Assembly (NCBI GenBank): GCA_934047225.1
Contig: OW204012.1
Location: 248,001 to 312,000 of the forward strand
DNA length: 64,000 nucleotides
Reading direction: 5' to 3'
DNA from: Ypsolopha sequella
Taxonomy: Eukaryota; Arthropoda; Insecta; Lepidoptera; Ypsolophidae
Below, one piece after another: positions 12,767 to 23,500 of this stretch (positions are counted from its first letter, which is position 1; each line of letters begins with the position of its first letter). The notes beneath the pieces were generated by a model. The model made no database searches. It was given only the letters and a program-made list of their open reading frames with translations, and was not told the DNA's origin. The translations under genes and the position numbers were made by a program.

Positions 12767-13759
12767 TTAGTACCTAATTATACATTTACAAATACTATTA
12801 ACACTATTACAAAATAAATCGATGTCACTGTTGTCTGTACATAAGCTATTAAATGATTTAGCAGCTCTTGAAAGAAAGGCATTTTGTCTGTAATTACTAC
12901 AAACGCGAGGTATGTGGAGAGTGGGCTTATGACGAAACCGACGCGAAGGAACTAATAAATTTAAATTAACTAGCAATTCAGGACAGTCAATATAACCTTG
13001 TGCAATTTTCATTAGCAGTGAGATATCAGCTACACAACGTCGAATATGAAGTGGAAGAAGATGTAGTTGACGACAAAGATGCTCATAATCTTGATAAGGA
13101 ATTTTGAATTTATATCTTCGATAACGAGTAATTTTTTTTTTGATTTTTTCTATTTTAGATATATAAATTTCATAACGAGGATTTCACACTTGAGAAGCAT
13201 AATATATTCAAGGTGACTTCTCACGAATGCACAATATATAATCTTGATAGATTTTAGCTGACGAAAGTTACTGCAAGAACGCATAACAAATCCTAGCGCC
13301 TTAGAAGCCTTATTGACGATCGAAAATCAATTTGCTATCCATTATGACTCCGAGATCCCTGATTTCATCGCATTTGGTAATTTGTACATTTTTAAGAAAA
13401 TAACACGAATTAAATAAAGTATGTTTACGGGTAAATGAAATTGAGAAGCACTTGGATACGTTTATATCGAGTTTATTGCTAATGCAATACTGATCCAGTC
13501 TTAGTAGATCATCCTGGAGGAGAAATGAGTCTAAAGAATGGTTAACCTCTCTGAATATCTTCATATCGTCTGCGAATATTAGAAAGTTCGAATGTTTAAA
13601 ACAGATATCGATATCGTTGATAAATATAACAAATAAGAGAGGTCCAAGCAGAGATCCTTGGGGGACTCCAGAGGTAATACACATCCAGGATGATGTATAG
13701 CCATTGAGAGCTTGACAATTTAGTTGAGAATTATGTTTAAGTTGAACGCTTGCTGTCAA
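12767..13759 (-). pseudogene. non-LTR retrotransposon ORF2 remnant, minus strand
   Basis: The minus-strand protein begins inside the RT domain with TSGVPQGSLLGPLLFVIFIND, carries FADD (FLIFADDMKIF), continues through LGVIMDSKL and SHLEYIM regions in the next frames, and ends with the LINE C-terminus RAAKSFNSL...CKCIIRY at 12767. Frame breaks occur near 13310 and within 13020-13170 (an A/T run). It is 5' truncated at about 13760. The BEL/Pao element inserted just downstream in its 3' UTR, and the AAATA-rich tail probably continues at 6180-6276 beyond that insertion. Confidence 0.82.
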
Positions 13760-13761
13760 CC

Positions 13762-13915
13762 TCTTTAATTTTAACTTTCACCACAATACTGGTTGGCTGG
13801 AAGAAACCTCTTGCAGAGGTAAGCTCGCCTTTGTGCATATTATTATCAATTTTGTAATTTTATTTTAAGTTGTTTGTGTGTGTGTGTACAATACAGGACA
13901 TAATAATAATATATA
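13762..13915 (+). other. probable LINE 3' UTR tail
   Basis: Contains ttggctggaagaaacctctt and aagctcgcctttgtgcat followed by a TG-rich run. This is the recurrent 3' tail of lepidopteran non-LTR elements, recognised from memory of such repeats. No coding part is attached. Confidence 0.5.
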
Positions 13916-14089
13916 ATGTGGATGGTATGGAAGCTATTCAAATAAAATGTCCAGTGGTATCAGTCTCCGCCTTAATTCACATTCTTATTGAACAAACCAG
14001 ATTCAACCCCTCTTCTCGGCATCACAGTGATCATAGTGTAATCAAATATACAGTGTAAGTGTTAACAACTCTCATTCTGAGTCCTGTCA

Positions 14090-14481
14090 AATCCTATGAG
14101 TGACTTGTAAATATATGCTTTGTTTTGTAATTCATATACCACTTCAATCCTATGAGTGACTTGTAAATATGTGCTTTGTTTTGTAATTCATATACCACTT
14201 AAATCCTATGAGTGACTTGTAAATATGTGCTTTGTTTTGTAATTCATATACCACTTAAATCCTATGAGTGACTTGTAAATATGTGCTTTGTTTTGTAATT
14301 CATATACCACTTAAATCCTATGAGTGACTTGTAAATATATGCTTTGTTTTGTAATTCATATACCACTTCAATCCTATGAGTGACTTGTAAATATGTGCTT
14401 TGTTTTGTAATTCATATACCACTTAAATCCTATGAGTGACTTGTAAATATATGCTTTGTTTTGTAATTCATATACCACTTA
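14090..14481. repeat. 56-bp tandem array, 7 copies
   Basis: The unit starts aatcctatgagtgacttgta. Seven units run with exact 56-base spacing, with only aaatatAtg/aaatatGtg and cttC/cttA variants. AT-rich, no frame. Confidence 0.97.
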
Positions 14482-14564
14482 AATTTCATCATTCGTTAAT
14501 TTATACTATATGAGGTTATATACATAAAAACACCACGATGTTTCCTGTCACAAACAGGTTTAGA

Positions 14565-14780
14565 GTATATAAGGTACCATTTATTTATGAACTCGAATTC
14601 ATACCGGAGGCTTGGTAAATGTTAACTCCTTGTAGTAATTGTCTCGGGGCTGGACTTATAGGGAAGATTAAAATATAATTTATCAATTTCACAAAAAGGG
14701 TCATTGAACCTTGATACTGAGTACTTACCGAGTCTTCAGTATAAATTTGTCTATATAAATAAATGTCACCTTGTATAAGA
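14565..14780. mobile_element. MITE, family B relative
   Basis: Shares the terminal motif (aaggtaccatttatt at one end, aatgtcaccttgtata at the other), the gaggcttggtaa block, and the inverted organisation of the element at 5814-6085, but is diverged. Confidence 0.6.
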
Positions 14781-14911
14781 ATTTTCAGAAAATGTATCCC
14801 AAGATCACATGTCAATTTTGACATCTGTCATAAAACAATGCAAAAATTTTACACCAATAATAAGCTACAAACGTGCAGAAACGTATGTGTCAGCTCACGT
14901 ATATGACATTT

Positions 14912-15022
14912 CAAGTATGTGTCATTTAACGTATGTGTCATTTCGCGGATGTGTCATTTCACGTATGTGTCATTTAACGTATGTGTCATTTCACGTATGT
15001 GTCATTTCGCGGATGTGTTATT
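14912..15022. repeat. 16-bp tandem array, about 7 copies
   Basis: Repeats of (a/c)acgtatgtgtcattt with a gcggatg variant. The apparent + strand 88-residue frame across it is repeat-derived (CHLTYVSF-type periods). Confidence 0.85.
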
Positions 15023-15168
15023 TTGCGTTAGAAAAATGTGTCATTATGCGTGGAATCCGATTTAACATAAACTAATAAATAAGTCAATACAAAAACTGTT
15101 ATCTTTACTGATGTTTGAATCCGGTAGGAATTATTTTCGCAACAGGTGCAGTCATATATCATAACGCA

Positions 15169-15788
15169 TTTTATTGTAAGGTAATATGGAAGCGACATTA
15201 TATCCCTCTATATTTTATTGTAAGGTAATATGGAAGCGACATTATATCCCTCTATATTTTATTGTAAGGTAATATGGAAGCGACATTATATCCCTCTATA
15301 TTTTATTGTAAGGTAATATGGAAGTGACATTATATCCCTCTATATTTTATTGTAAGGTAATATGGAAGCGACATTATATCCCTCTATATTTTATTGTAAG
15401 GTAATATGGAAGCGACATTATATCCCTCTATATTTTATTGTAAGGTAATATGGAAGCGACATTATATCCCTCTATATTTTATTGTAAGGTAATATGGAAG
15501 TGACATTATATCCCTCTATATTTTATTGTAAGGTAATATGGAAGCGACATTATATCCCTCTATATTTTATTGTAAGGTAATATGGAAGCGACATTATATC
15601 CCTCTTTATTTTATTATAAGGTAATATGGAAGCGACATTATATCCCTCTATATTTTATTGTAAGGTAATATGGAAGCGACATTATATCCCTCTTTATTTT
15701 ATTATAAGGTAATATGGAAGCGACATTATATCCCTCTATATTTTATTGTAAGGTAATATGGAAGCGACATTATATCCCTCTATATTTT
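15169..15788. repeat. 44-bp tandem array, 14 copies
   Basis: The unit starts ttttattgtaaggtaatatg. There are fourteen units with no length change; variants are gaagCgac/gaagTgac, ctcTata/ctcTtta and ttGta/ttAta. Confidence 0.97.
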
Positions 15789-16551
15789 CTATAACCGTTG
15801 ATAGTCTAACATCGCGATATCGAAGTTTCCACAGCAGCTAAGTTAAAAGCAAATCTCGATAGAGCTACAGACAGGGAGTCCAGTATCACACGGTAGAGTG
15901 GTCTAAGTGCAGCCTCTACACACAATTGCGCTCCGCACCACCAAAATTTAAACTCTGTTCCATGTTGCATAGAGACATAACTTCAACATTTGCCATTCTG
16001 TCGACTAGAAGTAATAGCTAGACTGTATTTGGATACCCGCGACATCTGTAGAATGACGAATGCTTGAACTTGATAATGATGGCTTACAGCACCGATGTGG
16101 TAGATTTGACTCCTCTTTTGATTTTTTGAACTAGCTTATACCATAAATTATATAACAAAGGAATGAATACAACAAAACACATGAAATTAAACAACAATTC
16201 TGTTTAAAAAAGCCCTAATCAGAATTATCACATAGCCTTATCTTAGATTTACTTCCGAATCCACTCAATTGATTTTACTTGATAGCTGATAATGAAAATG
16301 TTTCATTAATCTGTATTTTTTTTTCTAGATAAATTAAAACTAACTAAAATCTCACCGTCGATGTTTTATATATTTCATTTTATTGATACCAAGCTTTAAA
16401 TAATGGAAAGATTTATTTGTTTACTTTTCACTCAAAAGTTCATATAGGTACGTGGGCTTCAATTTTCTTGATATTACTCACCTATTGACACAACTAAAAC
16501 TGTTACATAGTGTATGGAATAAAGCTCACAATAAGTTTAGGTCAAACCCCT
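15789..16551. other. spacer, nothing recognised
   Basis: No exon, transposon ends or RNA gene recognised. Confidence 0.4.
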
Positions 16552-16925
16552 TTTTAGGGTTCCGCTATATACCTAATCTGTGGTTCCGTACCTAAAAGGT
16601 ACAAAAGCAACCTTTATGGTGAGACTCCGTTGTCCGTCCGTCCGTATGTCACAGCCTCATAACTATAGCACCGTTACGGATAAACACATGAAATTTGGCA
16701 CAAAAATAGCATTAATTCGCCCACATATCACGGTGTAAAAAATAATATGAAAAATTTGAAATTGTTCAAAATATTTCCAAAACAAAAGTGAGAAAAATAA
16801 AAAATATTAGCCTAAAAATACAATATGGGTATAAGATTGTAGATACTAAAAAGCTAATTGTAAAAATATACACTTTTACTATATTTACTGGCATTGGTTT
16901 CGAGAAAGAATGTCTCCATAATAAG
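16552..16925 (+). repeat. dispersed lepidopteran repeat (GGGTTCCG family), copy 1
   Basis: Begins at tttttagggttccg. It contains gagactccgttgtccgtccg and atcacggtgtaaaaaataat and ends near actggcattggtttcgaga. The same blocks in the same order occur at 42472-43247, and partly at 25585-25890 and 56000-56515. Non-coding. Confidence 0.8.
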
Positions 16926-17202
16926 TAACAATAAAATATCTATTGATGTCAACGACATTAAATGTCATTGATTGATGTGTTCGCTTTATAATATCTGCTA
17001 AATATCTTTTATTATATATTTGTTATATGTTGTTGTGTGCTAGCTTCATTGTTTTTTTTTTGAGCACCTTATGGGCTATGCTCTAACTAAAGTAATGTTA
17101 TGTTAAAAGATGTATAAGAGTGATGTGTGGTCTTAAACAAACAGATACCTGTAAACCATTATTTAAAAATATGAAGATAATGACATTACCGTGTCTTTAT
17201 AC

Positions 17203-19042
17203 AGGATTACCGGCTAAGTTGACCTAGATCCGTTAAGGGCGTATACCTAGTGCTCATCATTTCTAAATGATGTGACTTTGAAATATCCTACCCCAAATCT
17301 AACCGTTTTCGAGTTATTCGACTTTTAATGTTTTTTATAAAAATTGCCGATTTTTTTAATATCACATAAAATATTTTGAAATTGACGAGTTTTAGTATTA
17401 TTATTATTTGATTTTTACATGAAGGACAAGATGTTTTATGACCTTAATAACTGAAATCTTACGTAAGTTACTTAAATAGGTCGTTGTACACGATTAAAAG
17501 TTAAAAAAGTTAATGAAAATTTAGAAAGTTTTTTTTTCTGTAAGGAATATCTAAAAAAAATATTATGGCTGATGTCTTGCAGATGTGCCTAATAATATCT
17601 ACATTTCATCAGCTATCCAACAAGGTATAATAATCTAGGGTTTTATTGAAGTTCAAAGAAAAATCTTAGGCGAAAGTGGCGAAAGTCTAATTTATCCCTT
17701 GGTCATAAAGCGAAATAAAACAATAGCTAAGTACATACAAAACGATATTTATTTAGTTAAATTTCTTATTCAACATGTCCACCTCTGTTTTGAATGCATT
17801 TTCGCATAACAATCTAGGGTTTTATGAAAATAAAATAAAAAACCGGCCAAGTGCGTGTCGGGCTATGCGCAGTGTAGGGTTCCGTAGTTGCCCTGCACAA
17901 TATACGGACTTCTTCTCCAAGTACATTTTATAAGTTTGTCGACTAATACAGATCGTGCCAAACTTCTTCTAGTACGGTCGGAAGTTGCTCTTCCCAAGAA
18001 CGGCCCATACATTTTGTTACTGCTGATGCGAATCGTCCCGTGTTTAGAGGGTACTAAAAGTTTGGCGCGATCTGTACTCGTTAACTTGTAAAGCCTTCTT
18101 AGCTGTGATGATTTTCCTTTTAATTTCGTTATGTATACTACTGCCGTCATTTTTTTCACGTCTCCAAATACAACCGTTTCGCTGGCAGGGGTGGGGGGAC
18201 ACTTGACTCTAACAAAAATTAACACTTTTAAGCTTAATATTTCGCAAACGGAACCCTGGATCGAAATATGGTCTTCTCACACCCCCAGTATTTTTAAATT
18301 ACATATCCAACGACATCCCACACAAGGGGATAGACGAGAAAAAAAAAGTCATCCCCACGTACACTAAAAAAAATATTTTTCAAAATTTTACTATAGGTAC
18401 TACTTTTTTGGCGTGATAAATATGTATACCCATGTCAAATTACAGCTTTCTAGGACTAATAATCTCTAAGCTAAGCCGCGGACAGACAGACAGACAGACA
18501 TACTTAGTCAGGAGCCCCCATGTAGCAGTACTAAGGGTCCCTCGCCTTGTCCTTCCAGCCACTTTCGCCTATGTAACTAAGTTTTTTTTCTTGGAACTTT
18601 AATAAAATCCTAGATTATTGTACCTTGTTGGATAGCTGATAAAACGTAGATATTATTAAGCACATCTGAAAGACATCAGCCATAATATATTTTTTTAATA
18701 TTCTTTTTAAAAAAATGAACTTTTCTAAATTTTCATTAACTTTTTTAACTTTCAATCGTGTACAACGACCTATTTAAGTAACTTTCGTAAAATTTTAGTT
18801 ATTTAAGTCATAAAGCATCTTATTCTACATGTAAAAATCAAATAATAATAATACTAAAACTTGTCAATTTCAAAATATTTTATGTAATATTAAAAAAATC
18901 GGTAATTTTTATAAAAAACATTAAAAGTCGAATAACTCGAAAACGGTTAGGTTTGGGGTAGGTTGTTTCCAAGTCAGATCAGTCAGAAATGATGAGCACT
19001 ACACGCCCTTAACGGATCTAGGTCGACTTAACCTGTAACCCA
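17203..19042. mobile_element. foldback-type element with about 470-bp inverted repeats
   Basis: The left arm (17203 to about 17680) and right arm (about 18552 to 19042) are imperfect reverse complements: gacctagatccgttaagggc on the left matches gcccttaacggatctaggtc on the right. TATAC flanks both ends (17198-17202, 19043-19047), a 5-base target duplication. There is no transposase. The centre contains a separately inserted dispersed repeat. Confidence 0.85.
17843..18545 (-). repeat. GGGTTCCG-family repeat nested in foldback element
   Basis: Starts aaaaccggccaagtgcgtgt, the reverse complement of the ...CACTTGGCCGG end of this family, followed by agggttccgtag, and ends near a (gaca)n run with aagggtccctcg. 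The apparent frames of 67-120 residues here are repeat-derived. Confidence 0.65.
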
Positions 19043-19580
19043 TATACTTACGAGATTTTAATATTTGTTAAAACTAACCCTCAATTATTTGTAAAAGTAT
19101 GTCTAAACAAACTCAAATCTGTACGATCACAACATAGACATAAACTGGTCTCTCGTGGGTTTAATACAGCTCTTATGAGAAATAATGTTCTTTGTAAAGG
19201 AACTTCTATTATAACAAGTTAGGTACCTAATTGTATAAAAGAAATTAATTTGACATTGTTTAAAAAATCTCTGTTCCGTCTTCTAATTGATAAGGGCTAT
19301 AACAAATAAGATGAATTTTTGAATGACATAACATTATAAATACCTCATTTCATTATAGTTTCTTATATTGATTTTTTTTTGACATTTTGGAAATTCTTAT
19401 CTTAATATATCAATTTTGTTTTATTATAACATACAATGTATGCCGTAATTTAATTAAATAATATGTATAAGAATACACCGACATTCATAAGCTGAGATGC
19501 AGAACATGGAGTGCTGAAATTATATTACTTATAAGATCTTATTTACATATACCTACCCATGTTCATGAATAAAATATTTT

Positions 19581-20526
19581 GATTTTAATTTTTATTTGAT
19601 TTTGTATTTAGTACTAGAGTATTATAATTTATGTTATTTCTTATTTTATGTTTGTTATTAAAGTTTTTAATATAAGTGTACCAATTATCCTGCAATATTT
19701 GTATAATTTTTATATGTTTTTTATCCGTTATTCGGAGTTAAAGCATGGAAAATAAAGTACCTATTTGTTGTCTAGAAAATAGTTTCAATTATATGACAAA
19801 GGAGGAGTTTCTCGTGTTCCGTTTTCCCTACAAAAGCCTATAAAAATATATTGCCCTAAAAGTGGTAATTTTCCTTCTACAGTGTTCACCCCATACACTG
19901 CGCTGCGCAAGTCAAAAGTCATCCCTTTCCGTCCGCCGTCAACAGCTGTCAAACTTTCTTCCTGCGGAAAATGGAAAAACCAATAAATCTAAAATATAAT
20001 TGTTACATAGCATTAGAATATTAGAAATTACATCCAATTATTGGATACAGCTAAATTATTACGCAGGTATAAAATCATTTCATTCTTTGTTTTGGTTCGT
20101 CTTGAAAAGCTTTTTACAGCGACGTGTATTGCTTAGAATGTGTTGTGTTTTTTAATAATTTTTAAACGTATTTTTAATGAATTATGGCTACTTTGATCAC
20201 CTTCTGTATCTTGTTGTAGATGTTTGCATTCATCACAAGAATTTACAGGATACTAAATTCCGCGAAACACTCATTTTTCATCAATACAGTGCTTTGGTTT
20301 ATGACGAGACATTGGCGGAATAAAAACATTATCAGAAACCAAAAACAAGAAAATAATAATAATACTTTATAGAAGTCGGTACTTAAGATATTTTATAGTT
20401 TGCCCTTATAGATTAACAAGTAACTGCATTCATATGTTGAATTTCTTGACTTTCTTCAAACATGTTTTCGTCAGGCTAACTCATAGGTTTCATGTCTTAT
20501 AATATTTATTAATATATTTGTTTCAG
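19581..20526. other. spacer and likely 5' non-coding region of the gene at 20535
   Basis: AT-rich, no coding exon. A short GC-richer patch at about 19880-19975 could be promoter or 5' UTR for the downstream + strand gene, but nothing defines a start site. The tract ends in the 3' splice site ttgtttcag at 20518-20526. Confidence 0.35.
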
Positions 20527-20534
20527 ACTTCGTA

Positions 20535-20591
20535 ATGAATTCCTCTGCAGCTGGTGCAGTATTTTTCCTGGGAAGCAGAGCCCACTATCAG
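20535..20591 (+). CDS. exon 1 (coding) of uncharacterised gene
   Basis: ATG to CAG, 19 codons (MNSSAAGAVFFLGSRAHYQ), followed by donor gtacct and preceded by acceptor tttcag at 20526. Phase 0. Confidence 0.75.
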
Positions 20592-23500
20592 GTACCTAGT
20601 GTTTAATATTATATTTCACTTTGATATTATTTAAAATTGTTCAAACTTCTATAAAAATAAAATTAGGCATTTAACAAAAAATAGAATATTTTGATTTTTA
20701 CAATTTTCTGATATTAATGTTTCCATGCTTTTTTATTATGGTATTAGAGTCATCTCTTATTTCCTATATTTTAGTTTTATCCATAAATATCTGTTTTCCT
20801 CCCATCTGCCTTAAATATTGAAAAACCATTCCTAAATGCTGGGGTAAGGGTAAAAATTAACTGTCAGCCTTTCCGCAACCACCCGAGTGAAAACAAACTG
20901 CTCTAAGGTGTTCAACTAGAAATGTAAAATCACTTAGACTGTTAAATTTTACATATACCCGGGCGTTTAGGAAGAAATTTAATATTCACTTTGACAGTTA
21001 AATTTTACATTTATCCCGGCATTTAGGAACACTATGTTAAGTTGCAATTAAGTAACATGCTGTCACTTCACTGCAATCTACATTCAATAAAATTTAAATT
21101 TAACTTAGAACAATATACAGATATGATTCTGTTGAAAAGGTCAGTGACTCAGCTTTTGTCCCCTAAGCCAAGATGCTAAGGGAATACTGTTATTCTGTTA
21201 GGGACACAGCATGAGACTCAGTGGCAACTTAAAATAAAGCATTCATAGAGGATTTAGAAATATAGGTATTTTATAAAAAATAAACCTTTTTAGGTCCTAA
21301 CTCCACCATCAACAGACTCAAATGAAAATGCTAACACATCTTCAGAAACTTTATACGACAACACATCAGCTTTCCAATGGCCGAGCAACGCAAACAGCCA
21401 AACGAGTATCAACACCGGTGACTTTCTGATCAACGAGAAAGAAACAATATCAGAGATCCCAAAGAAAAATAAAGATTTCCTCTATGGTGACGGAGTTAAA
21501 AGGAGGTTGAGGAAAAATAAGGAGCGAGGTGGTTCCTGTGAGAAGATATTGAATGATAATGATTCCACGGCTTCTGTTGACATTAGAAGCATTGATAGGT
21601 TTGTTATTGTTTGTATTTATTTATTAAATAATGAGTAATGATTAAAATTTGATCACTAAAATATTTATCAAGCAGGGGGTCCAGCACGCGCCATCAATAC
21701 AGTGTCTTTCCATCATATTTGCCCTCTCGCACATTGACAATTGCGCAGTATGCATGAGAGCGCAAGTAGGATAGCTATATTTCTGGCGCGAGCTAGTTAC
21801 TCTCAAGAAGTGGCGTACATAATGTTCCGGTCAGCCTCCCCGAATTTTTTCTGGAACCCCTATCTGAGCTATTATAAATCAATCTGTTCAGTTATTTCCA
21901 TTACAAAACAAGCCTGTGCTGTCTTCGCATAGCTCAATATCTACTTTGCATGATTTCTCTTTGGTACTACATGCAGAAATGGATTCAAATTCCAGCAAAA
22001 TACCTGCACATTTACCAAAGCTATATTGTGTACGACACGGGCCGAAAAGAATGAACGGTTTTCATCCACACTTCAACAGAAACCAATGGAAACTTTGCGA
22101 TAACAGCTTACACAGAACAAGGGTCATAAGGTTTTGTTGAGGAACTATTGAGTAAAATTAATTTTGAATAGAAGTTTTCTGTTCTAAACCGCTCTTGAAC
22201 TTTCGTAGCCAAAGATTTCGTAACTCTTAGCGACATCTATGTTGAATACAGAGAACTTGTGATTGCAGCGAAAAGCGGAAGTGGCACGCTCGTTCGTCAC
22301 TCGGCCACCTGGTGGCGCTACTATCGCGACTCAAGCGCGGGCCCAAACTGAGTTCTCGTCCCAAGCAGCCGGCCGTATGCACCTTCCGCGATACTTGCCG
22401 CTGTGATGACTGTCAGGTTAGTCCATCCATCCATCCATCAGCCTGTCTTCATCCACTGCTAGACATAGGCCTTTCCAAGATTTCGCCACTGTTGGCGGTT
22501 TCTTCTGGAAGAAATGCCCATACTCACACACTGGACAGGCGGGTTGGTGAGCGGAGTGCCGAAACACTCACTGTCCTTCACCAGTTTGTTTTATAAAAAG
22601 GCCGGCAATTAGGAATGGATATACCGCCATAAATCGGTCCCAGGCATGTTGGGCCACTTGGTTGTGTTGTGCCTGAGAGCTGTCCTCTTGCTCTCCCCCG
22701 AATAACTTCGGGTAGGTTTGCAAGTAAGATGGTGGTACCACCACAGTCGAGCCACCAGCTCACCACTTCAGTCAGATTGGTAGTATATATTATATTCATT
22801 ACACTGCTAAAAGTCTACTACGATAACATTTTCCGCCCCTCCAAAATTCAAATCTGTTGAACGTATTTGAAAAAATGTTTACAAGTTTCACAACGCACGT
22901 GTGAGTGCTGAGACGAACATGAAAAAAAAAAATGGATTTGTTGCTTGACTAACAGGCTCACCATTATCACTGGCGCTGCACTAGCGCACTCTATGAAAGA
23001 GGTACGTCCATTCTTGTGCACGGCCAAGATTGTTACAACAGACCAACAAATAGGATAATTTTATCGTATTTGTCGGTATGTTGTAACACTACTACTGAAG
23101 GGAATAATTACAACTACACACAAACTTCTTCGAAATGACATCACGACGCAGTAGATCTCTACCGTCATAACCTCCAGTGAATAAAATTAGAAGGGAAACA
23201 TTATATATCGTCACGATATTATCTCTGAAGGGGTTTCGGAGACGTTTCAGTGTTTAAATGTCGTGGCCATATCGTAGAATTGACCAATTCATAATCATTC
23301 CCGGTTCAGAGCTCTTCACATCCAGATTTACTTTTATTTCTGCGTTTCTATACTGCAATGATATAATGTTAATTCATAATCTGGTTGGCCATATCGTATT
23401 TCTGTTAAAATTGGGAGGGTCGCCTCGCTCCGCTTCGCTTCGCTCGGCTCTCTAAATGTATTTACATGTAAACCTAACACGCTCCTCGCTTCGCTCGTCG

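Larger units (their letters stand above)
17104..19320 (+). pseudogene. LINE ORF2 C-terminal remnant split by a foldback element
   Basis: Two pieces of one reading frame: 17104-17202 gives KRCIRVMCGLKQTDTCKPLF and PCLYT, and 19043-19315 continues with a FVKVCLNKLKS / HRHKLVSRGFNTALMRNN / KEINLTLFKKSLFRLLI series, a typical non-LTR C-terminus. The element at 17203-19042 sits between them. The 3' UTR extends to about 19580 (aataaaatattttgatttt). Confidence 0.75.

Noticed and set aside
17863..18367. Several 67-120 residue frames on both strands
   Set aside because: Lie in a dispersed GGGTTCCG-family repeat nested in a foldback element; overlapping frames on both strands indicate chance.
21916..22140. 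74-residue + frame as an exon of the uncharacterised gene
   Set aside because: No suitable acceptor in the required phase, and direct joining of 21598 to 22269 already fits phase and content.
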